DNA of 64,000 bases. Origin: an uncultured Anaerolineales bacterium (lineage in GTDB: Bacteria > Chloroflexota > Anaerolineae > Aggregatilineales > Aggregatilineaceae). The notes below the pieces were generated by a model. The model was not told the DNA's origin and searched no databases. It saw nothing but the letters and a program-made list of their open reading frames with translations. Every line of letters begins with the position of its first letter. Positions within the stretch are counted from its first letter, which is position 1. The position numbers and the translations under genes were made by a program. Shown here piece after piece: positions 55,941-64,000 of the stretch. The stretch covers positions 1 to 64,000 of the forward strand of contig CAKZOB010000006.1 in assembly GCA_937135955.1 (NCBI GenBank). The letters run 5' to 3'.

Positions 55941-57362
55941 ATGGCAACTCTGACCATGAAATTTGGCGGGACTTCGGTGGGCAACGCCGAGGCCATCGCC
56001 CGTGTCGCCGACATCGTCGAGCAGGCAGCGCGCGAACATCGTGTGCTGGTGGTGTGTTCGGCCATGAGCGGCGTGACCAACCTGCTGATCGAGGCCGCGC
56101 AACGCGCCGCCGCCGGAGATGCCGCCCGCTACCAGCTGATCGCCCAGGAACTACGTCAGAAGCACGAAGCCGCCATCCGCGCCCTGCTGACCTCCGATGT
56201 GGAGCGCATCGCCATTCACGACGAGGTTGAGGCGCTGATTGACGAGTTCGAGACGCTCTGTTACGGCATCTATGTGCTGCGCGAAGCTTCACCAAAGGCC
56301 ATGGACAAGGTTGCTTCGCTGGGCGAGCGGATGAGCGTGCCCATTGTCTCGGCATTGCTGCGTCAGCGCGGCGTGCCCAGTTGCACGGTGAGCGCCAGCC
56401 GCCTGATCGTCACCGACGATCAGTTTCAGAACGCCGGAGTGCAGTTCGAGGAGTCGGAGGCGAACGTCCGCCGCGAACTCTTGCCGCTGCTCGATCAGGG
56501 CCTGGTGCCGGTAGTGACGGGCTTCATCGGGGCCACGCGCGACGGCGTAGTGACCACCCTGGGGCGCGGGGGCAGCGACTACAGCGCGGCGCTGCTGGGC
56601 GCGTATGTGGATAGCGACGAAGTGTGGATTTGGACGGACGTGGACGGCGTGATGACCGCTGATCCGCGCCTGGTGCCCGACGCCCGCGTCATCCCCGTGC
56701 TGTCCTATGGCGAAGTGGGCGAGATGGCCTACTTCGGCGCGAAAGTCCTGCACTCCAAGACGGTGCAGCCGCTGGTAGAGCGCAATATTCCGGTGCGCGT
56801 GAAAAATACCTTCAACCCCCAGGCCGAGGGCACGCTGATCGTGCGCGAGGGGCGCGAGACGCCCGGCACGGTCAAGGCGGTCACCGCCATTCGCGACGTG
56901 AGCCTGGTCACCGTGGCCGGACGCGGCATGATCGGCGTGCCGGGCATTGCCGCGCGGACGTTCTCGGCGGTGGCCAAGCGCCAGGCCAACGTGTTGATGA
57001 TCGCGCAGTCGTCCAGCGAGCAAAGCATCTGCTTTGTGGTGCCCGAAGCCAAGAGCCGCGAGGTCGTGGCGGCGATCCAGGCAGAATTGGAGACAGAGTT
57101 CGGTCGCCAGGATATTGACCGCGCCTGGGCCGACGACGATGTGGAGATCATCACCGTGGTGGGGGTGGGCATGTTGCGTCAGCACGGGGTCGCGGCGCGC
57201 GTCTTTGGGGCGCTGGGCGAGGCGGGCGTGAATATATTGGCCATCGCGCACGGGGCCAGCGACTATTGTGTCTCGATGGTGGTGCGCAGCAGCGACACCG
57301 AACGGGGTGTGCAGGCCATTCACAAGCTGGTCGTGCTCAATGGCGGCGGAGCGAAAGGGTAA
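55941..57362 (+). CDS. lysC: Aspartate kinase
   Basis: 473 residues from the ATG at 55941, with AGGAGGGAG upstream; an in-frame ORF extends into the attenuator region but the start is clear. The kinase domain begins MKFGGTSVG (Lys at residue 7), with VTGFIGATRDGVVTTLGRGGSDYSA holding the catalytic and ATP-binding residues and VWIWTDVDGVMTADPR the nucleotide site. Two ACT domains follow (VTVAGRGMIGVPGIAARTFSA and VVGVGMLRQHGVAARVFGALG), as in monofunctional, feedback-inhibited enzymes. It phosphorylates aspartate as the first step to lysine, threonine and methionine. The length and the KFGG motif fit the group with adjacent regulatory ACT domains. Expression is probably set by the leader attenuator. 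Confidence 0.95.
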   Translation: MATLTMKFGGTSVGNAEAIARVADIVEQAAREHRVLVVCSAMSGVTNLLIEAAQRAAAGDAARYQLIAQELRQKHEAAIRALLTSDVERIAIHDEVEALIDEFETLCYGIYVLREASPKAMDKVASLGERMSVPIVSALLRQRGVPSCTVSASRLIVTDDQFQNAGVQFEESEANVRRELLPLLDQGLVPVVTGFIGATRDGVVTTLGRGGSDYSAALLGAYVDSDEVWIWTDVDGVMTADPRLVPDARVIPVLSYGEVGEMAYFGAKVLHSKTVQPLVERNIPVRVKNTFNPQAEGTLIVREGRETPGTVKAVTAIRDVSLVTVAGRGMIGVPGIAARTFSAVAKRQANVLMIAQSSSEQSICFVVPEAKSREVVAAIQAELETEFGRQDIDRAWADDDVEIITVVGVGMLRQHGVAARVFGALGEAGVNILAIAHGASDYCVSMVVRSSDTERGVQAIHKLVVLNGGGAKG

Positions 57363-57455
57363 CGGCCCGCCGAGGACGCAGACCGACTCTCTGCGGTTCA
57401 AAATCACTGTTCCTGAGGGGAGAGTCCCCCGATGAGATCACCCCGCCCGCCGCGG

Positions 57456-58688
<1,233 letters not shown>

Positions 58689-58712
58689 AGCGCGCACCTC
58701 CTGAGGGATCAC

Positions 58713-60056
<1,344 letters not shown>

Positions 60057-60127
60057 CTACGTGTATGCATGATGAACGGCGACGAGACACGTAGCAGCGT
60101 CTTCCCCCTCCCGCAGGCGCGAGAAAG

Positions 60128-60160
60128 AAAAAATCCTTCTCGCAAGCTGAGAAGGATTTT
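60128..60160 (-). terminator. Riboswitch expression-platform terminator of metYX
   Basis: Reverse strand: 12-bp stem AAAATCCTTCTC (60149-60160) and GAGAAGGATTTT with a 7-nt loop AGCTTGC, then TTTTTTC. It lies between the SAM aptamer and the metY ribosome-binding site. Confidence 0.9.
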
Positions 60161-60188
60161 GACGCAGACATTCGCTGGCAAACTCCTC

Positions 60189-60302
60189 CTCATCTTCCAG
60201 AATATCTTCTGCCGGAATTGGCACCATTACTGTGCGCTCCTCACTCCACACAGTCGGTTGCCGAGGTTTCTCAGGGCCGGTCCCTCCACCTCTCTGGATA
60301 AG
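60189..60302 (-). promoter_or_regulatory. SAM-I (S-box) riboswitch aptamer
   Basis: Reverse strand from 60302: P1 CTTATC pairs with GATGAG (60189-60194); conserved blocks AGAGAGGTGGAGGGAC, GGCCCTGAGAAACC and CGGCAACC are followed by GGTGCCAATTCCGGCAGAA. These are the diagnostic SAM-I elements. When S-adenosylmethionine is bound the downstream terminator forms and metY/metX transcription stops. Confidence 0.95.
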
Positions 60303-60338
60303 GGGGGATTGCTGCTATGCAGTTGTTAACTGGAGAAG

Positions 60339-60367
60339 AGGGTAGCACGGACACCAGAATTTGTCAA
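60339..60367 (-). promoter_or_regulatory. Promoter of the metYX operon
   Basis: Reverse strand TTGACA (60362-60367), 17-nt spacer, TACCCT (60339-60344), 37 bp upstream of the riboswitch 5' end. Confidence 0.7.
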
Positions 60368-60384
60368 CCGGAGTTGTAGAAAAT

Positions 60385-60418
60385 CACCAGAAAGGCCCTT
60401 CGCCGGGCCGTCCTGGTG
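60385..60418 (+). promoter_or_regulatory. Hairpin in the asd 5' region
   Basis: CACCAG (60385-60390) / CTGGTG (60413-60418) enclosing GGCCC / GGGCC with loop TTCGCC. It lies 48 bp before the asd start. It may be part of the leader or mark a transcription start nearby; no clear role. Confidence 0.4.
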
Positions 60419-60466
60419 TGCGATAGCATAGGCGCGGATACACACGATCGAAAGGAAAAAAGAGAG

Positions 60467-61537
60467 ATGGCCCAGAGTCGTAAACCCCTCGATGTCGCTG
60501 TGCTGGGCGCAACAGGCGCAGTCGGCCAGCGTTTTGTACAGCTCTTGCAGGGGCACCCCTGGTTTCGCATTGCCGAGTTGGTGGCCAGCGACCGCAGCGC
60601 CGGACAACGCTACGGCGAAGCCGTCCGCTGGGTGCTGCCAGGCAACCCGCCCGCCGACCTGGCCGAACGCCAGGTGTTGCCCCTGGACGCCGATCTGCAG
60701 TCTCCGATCGTCTTTTCGGCGCTGCCCGCCGAGATCGCGCAGACCGTCGAGTGGCGGCTGGCCGAACAGGGGCACGTCGTTTGCTCGAACGCCAGCGCCT
60801 ACCGCATGCACGAACATGTGCCCATCCTGTTGCCGGAGATCAACGCCGAACATGCTGACCTGGTGCGCGTGCAGCGCCAGAAATACGGCTGGACGACGGG
60901 CGGGCTGGTCACCAACTCCAACTGCACCAGCGCGCCGGTGGCGATGGCCTTCGCCCCCTTGCGGCAGTTTGGCATTGAAGCGGCCTACCTGACCAGTCTG
61001 CAGGCGGTCAGCGGCAGCGGCTATCCTGGCCTGCCCTCGCTGGACATCCTGGACAACGTGATCCCCTTCATCAACGGCGAAGAACCCAAGCTGGAGGCCG
61101 AGCCGCGCAAAATGCTGGGCCGGCTCGATGGCGATCGCATCGCCTTCCTGGACTATGCCGCCAGCGCCACCTGCACGCGCGTGCCCGTGCTCGATGGACA
61201 TCTGGTCAGCGTATCGGTGCGCTTCCTGCAGGACGTAAGCGAAGAGCAGCTTCTGGCGGCCTGGCGCGACTTCCGCGGCCCCGACCCCGTGCCATCGCTG
61301 CCCAGCGCGCCGCCGCAGCCGGTAATCTATCACAGCGGGGTAGACCGCCCGCAGCCGCGCCGTGACCGCGACGCCGGCGGCGGCATGGCGACCGTTGTAG
61401 GGCGGCTGCGCCCCTGCCCGGTGATCGGCGGCTGGAAGTTCCTGGCGCTGGCGCACAACACGGTGCGCGGCGCGGCGGGCTGCTCCATCCTCAACGCCGA
61501 GTTGCTGGTCGCGCAGGGGTTGATCGCCGTTTCGTGA
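60467..61537 (+). CDS. asd: Aspartate-semialdehyde dehydrogenase, archaeal/eukaryotic type
   Basis: 356 residues from the ATG at 60467, with AAAGGAAAAAAGAG upstream. NADP-binding GATGAVGQRFV at the N-terminus; catalytic cysteine C153 in LVTNSNCTSAP; SLQAVSGSGYPGLPSLD follows; the late motif is GVDRPQPRRDRDAGGGM. The NSNC and DRPQPRRDR patterns match the archaeal/fungal-type enzyme rather than the proteobacterial form. It reduces aspartyl phosphate to aspartate semialdehyde, the step after LysC. It is divergent from the metYX operon and lies 3.1 kb from lysC. Confidence 0.93.
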   Translation: MAQSRKPLDVAVLGATGAVGQRFVQLLQGHPWFRIAELVASDRSAGQRYGEAVRWVLPGNPPADLAERQVLPLDADLQSPIVFSALPAEIAQTVEWRLAEQGHVVCSNASAYRMHEHVPILLPEINAEHADLVRVQRQKYGWTTGGLVTNSNCTSAPVAMAFAPLRQFGIEAAYLTSLQAVSGSGYPGLPSLDILDNVIPFINGEEPKLEAEPRKMLGRLDGDRIAFLDYAASATCTRVPVLDGHLVSVSVRFLQDVSEEQLLAAWRDFRGPDPVPSLPSAPPQPVIYHSGVDRPQPRRDRDAGGGMATVVGRLRPCPVIGGWKFLALAHNTVRGAAGCSILNAELLVAQGLIAVS

Positions 61538-61581
61538 GCGCAACAGCCGTCGGGAGATCGTTTGAGCCGTTCTGAGCGGCA

Positions 61582-61660
61582 GGTTTACCTCATCCCCAAT
61601 CCCTCCCTGCCTTGGAAAGGGGACAAACTGAGCGCAGCGCGGCTGGGGATGAGGTAAACC
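61582..61660. repeat. Hairpin element with 16-bp perfect inverted ends
   Basis: GGTTTACCTCATCCCC (61582-61597) and GGGGATGAGGTAAACC (61645-61660) flank 47 bp. Total 79 bp, non-coding, after the asd stop. The rest of the 476-bp gap between asd and the MalT-like gene holds the fragment at 61685-61700 and no gene that I can support. Confidence 0.6.
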
Positions 61661-61684
61661 GCAGCGCGGCAAACGGCCTGACGC

Positions 61685-61700
61685 ATTTTTGCACGCGCCC
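61685..61700. repeat. Isolated match to the MITE-like terminal repeat
   Basis: ATTTTTGCACGCGCCC resembles the right end of repeat copy B (ATTTTGCACGCACCCC). No body attached. Confidence 0.35.
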
Positions 61701-62013
61701 GCAATCGGCGGGTGCGAACCAGGAATTGAAAAATGGTTGTAGAATCATTGGTGGAGCGTGATCTGCAGGGATGGAAAAACAGACTAACTGGTCGGAATCC
61801 CGCTTGTCAGTCCATTTGACATTCTTAGCGCACCTCTGCATACTAAGCGTGGGAGCGAGGGTCTGTACCTATTGGGTTGATCAGGCAGGCAGCCGCCCTG
61901 CCTGGTAGTGATTTGCTTTTCGCCTATTGCACCGCTCAAACGGTTCGCAATAGTCTGGATAGCGAAAACTATCGCCGGGAATCCAAACCCAGGTGCTGGA
62001 TAGGGCGTGCGCC

Positions 62014-64000
62014 ATGGCTTACGGTACGATGCAACGCGACACGCAGGTCCCCCAGGTCTCTGGCGTCATCGAGCGGCCACGCTTGCTGGAGCAACTGGCC
62101 CGCGCCCGCCAGCACAAGCTGACCCTGGTCTGTGCGCCGCCCGGCTACGGCAAAACCACGCTCGTCGCACAGTTCGCCAACCAGATTTCCGACGCGGTGG
62201 CCTGGCACACCCTGGAAGAGCGCGAGCGCGACCTGCCCAACCTGTTCCAGCGCGCGCTGGAAGTCCTGGACACCGCTGCGCCGGGCATTCAGCGGCTGGT
62301 GCCCACCCCCGGCATGACTCCCGGCGAACTGGCCACGCTGATCGCCGATTTCCTGCGCGAGAATACGACTGGCCGCGTTATCTACGTGATGGACGACATC
62401 CAGGTCGTCTCCGGCTCCCCCGCCGTGGAAGTGTGGATGCAGGTATTGCTGGAACGCCTGCCTTCCAACTGTCACCTGATCCTGATCGGGCGCGTGCTGC
62501 CCAACCTGCCGCTGACCGAACTCATTGCCCGTGGCGAAGTGTTGGCGCTGGGGCAGGATCAATTGCGCTTCACCCCCGCCGAAATTCTGGAGCTGGCCCA
62601 GGCCACTGAGGGAAGCGGGGTGCGTACCCTGGCCGATGCCGAGGAGTTGGCGGCGCGGCTGGAAGGCTGGCCCGCAGGAACGGTGCTGGCATTGCACCCG
62701 CTGCCCGCCGACCTTGAGCAGGTATTGTTGCAGGGCGGCAAGGGGCCAGAGGCGCTCTTCGATTCGCTGGCCGCCTCCATGCTGGAAGCGCAACCGCCCG
62801 GTCTGCGCGATTTCCTGCTGGCGTCTTCTACCCTGCTGCGCATGACGCCGGAACTGTGCACTTCCGTGTTGCAGCTTTCCGACAGCGCCTACTGGCTGGC
62901 CGAGGCGCAGAGCCGTAACCTGTTCATCTCCAAAGTGGCGGGGGGACTGGTCTACCATCGCCTCTTCCGCAACTTCCTGCAGCGGCAACTTAAACAGGAC
63001 GATCCCAACCTGTTCCTCACCCTGCACGCGCGAGCGGCGCGCTGGTTCGAGGAGCGCAATCAGGTTGAGTGGGGCTTCGAGCACTACATGGCGGCTGGGC
63101 TGATCGAACGGGCCGCGCGCATTTCCGATCGCGTTGCCAACATGTACTTCGCCCAGGGTAAAGTGGAAACGCTGCTCAAGTGGCGCGCCCAACTGGGGCA
63201 GATCGGCATCTTCGCGCCGGGGCTGCTCTATAACTGCGCGCGCGTGCACACCGACCGCTACAACTATGAGGAAGCCGAACAGTCGCTCAACGAAGCCGAG
63301 CGCGGCTACGCGCAGATCGGCGACGAGACGGGCTATTCCTACATCCAATTGCAGCGCGCCTTCATCAAACTGCAGCGCGGCGACTTCCAGACCGCCGCTT
63401 CTGAAGCGCGGCAACTGGCGACGCATGTGCGCGAACAACCCGATCTGCAGGGGCGCGCGCTCAAGATTCTGGGCGTGGCACATCTGCGCCTGGGCGAACT
63501 GACCGCGGCAGTGGAGTACCTGGAACAGGCGCTGGAACTGCACCGGCGCGACGGCGACGCGCACGCCCTGGCCAACGCCCTGCAAGACCTCAGCGTGGCC
63601 TATTCGCGCCTGGGGCGTCTGAGCGATGCCAGCGCTTGTCTGCAGGAGGTGGTCGCTCTGCGGCGGTCGCTGGGCAGCACCGGCGCGCTGGCCGCAGCGC
63701 TGAACAACCTGGGCCACTATTACTATCGCGGTGGCGATTTCGACCGCGCCTGGGCGACATACCAGGAAGGGCTGAGCATCCTGGCCCGCGTGCCCAACCG
63801 CCGTGTGGAAAGTGCGCTGCTGACCAGCATGGGCGAGCTGCGCCGCGACCAGGGCAATTTCGACGAGGGGTTGCGCCTGCTCAACCGTGCCCTGGAACTG
63901 GTAGGGGCCAGCGACCCCTGGTTGCGCAGCTTCATCCTCATTGATTGCTCAACCCTGCAACGCTGGGCGGGCAAACCGCGCGACGCTGAGTCGCTGGCGG
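62014..64000 (+). CDS. MalT-like STAND ATPase regulator with TPR repeats, partial
   Basis: Open from the ATG at 62014 to the window end (662 codons, C-terminus missing). The N-terminal P-loop NTPase resembles MalT: IERPRLLEQLARARQHKL, Walker A APPGYGKTT (residues 41-49), Walker B VIYVMDDIQ and the following ILIGRVLPNLPL sensor region. After about residue 370 helical TPR-type repeats occur (YNYEEAEQSLNEAERGYAQIG, GELTAAVEYLEQALELHRRDG), typical of the sensing region of MalT/LuxR or SARP-type regulators. The DNA-binding domain, probably LuxR-type helix-turn-helix or a bacterial transcriptional activator domain, is beyond the window. It may sense a sugar or other inducer. It is downstream of asd but separated by 476 bp. 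Confidence 0.82.
   Translation, partial: MAYGTMQRDTQVPQVSGVIERPRLLEQLARARQHKLTLVCAPPGYGKTTLVAQFANQISDAVAWHTLEERERDLPNLFQRALEVLDTAAPGIQRLVPTPGMTPGELATLIADFLRENTTGRVIYVMDDIQVVSGSPAVEVWMQVLLERLPSNCHLILIGRVLPNLPLTELIARGEVLALGQDQLRFTPAEILELAQATEGSGVRTLADAEELAARLEGWPAGTVLALHPLPADLEQVLLQGGKGPEALFDSLAASMLEAQPPGLRDFLLASSTLLRMTPELCTSVLQLSDSAYWLAEAQSRNLFISKVAGGLVYHRLFRNFLQRQLKQDDPNLFLTLHARAARWFEERNQVEWGFEHYMAAGLIERAARISDRVANMYFAQGKVETLLKWRAQLGQIGIFAPGLLYNCARVHTDRYNYEEAEQSLNEAERGYAQIGDETGYSYIQLQRAFIKLQRGDFQTAASEARQLATHVREQPDLQGRALKILGVAHLRLGELTAAVEYLEQALELHRRDGDAHALANALQDLSVAYSRLGRLSDASACLQEVVALRRSLGSTGALAAALNNLGHYYYRGGDFDRAWATYQEGLSILARVPNRRVESALLTSMGELRRDQGNFDEGLRLLNRALELVGASDPWLRSFILIDCSTLQRWAGKPRDAESLA

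Overview
This 64 kb window is a GC-rich bacterial chromosome segment that most resembles a Chloroflexota genome, probably class Anaerolineae. The phylum call is an inference from gene content: many carbohydrate ABC transporters, PT-rich envelope proteins, exported multihaem cytochromes, a fused GlyQS glycyl-tRNA synthetase and an archaeal-type aspartate-semialdehyde dehydrogenase. Genes lie in short same-strand operons. No prophage, CRISPR array or defence island was seen; mobile DNA is limited to the end of a tnpB, an IS1-like remnant and small dispersed repeats.

Layout. 1-4.4 kb: the 5' end of an IS200/IS605-type tnpB, then a MalF/MalG-type permease pair with a URO-D-like protein and a CBM9-like protein. 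4.4-9.2 kb: rimO, a zinc-less-looking MDR dehydrogenase, a nitrilase-family amidase and an AraC regulator with a consensus promoter. 9.5-21.7 kb: a dense block of CUT2 (ribose-type) ABC genes: a complete ATPase-permease-permease-binding protein operon on +; a second set on - headed by an aldehyde dehydrogenase; and two further permeases with no ATPase or binding protein. 21.8-28.7 kb: DUF1349 protein, IS1-like remnant, tRNA-Glu(CTC), a PRTase-zinc ribbon-dnaN group, two exported proteins, a methyltransferase. 28.7-36.9 kb: a LacI-controlled disaccharide operon on - (lacI, fused beta-phosphoglucomutase/GH65 phosphorylase, binding protein, two permeases, DUF624). 36.9-41.1 kb: PspA-like, DUF4919, DinB, and a response regulator/histidine kinase pair. 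41.4-46.5 kb: an ABC ATPase / ABC-2 permease-GldG fusion / DUF4340 cassette. 46.8-49.8 kb: glyQS. 50.2-55.4 kb: three c-type cytochrome genes with 1, 10 and 10 haem motifs. 55.7-61.5 kb: aspartate-family amino acid genes (lysC, metX, metY, asd). 62.0 kb to the end: a partial MalT-like STAND ATPase.

How the genes work together. The disaccharide operon imports a glucoside, phosphorolyses it and isomerises the beta-glucose-1-phosphate with one fused enzyme, under a LacI repressor whose perfect 20-bp operator overlaps the transcription start; a second match to the operator core lies inside the fused enzyme gene. LysC and Asd make aspartate semialdehyde, and MetX/MetY take homoserine towards homocysteine. 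MetYX is controlled by a textbook SAM-I riboswitch with terminator.

The most striking find is in front of lysC: a promoter, a ribosome-binding site, a 37-residue leader peptide in which 15 residues are Thr or Met, a complementary antiterminator pair and an intrinsic terminator. This is the architecture of a ribosome-mediated attenuator sensing Thr and Met, and I do not know of a described example in front of lysC with that composition. Other notable points are recent internal duplications in both large cytochromes and a MITE-like repeat family with three copies.
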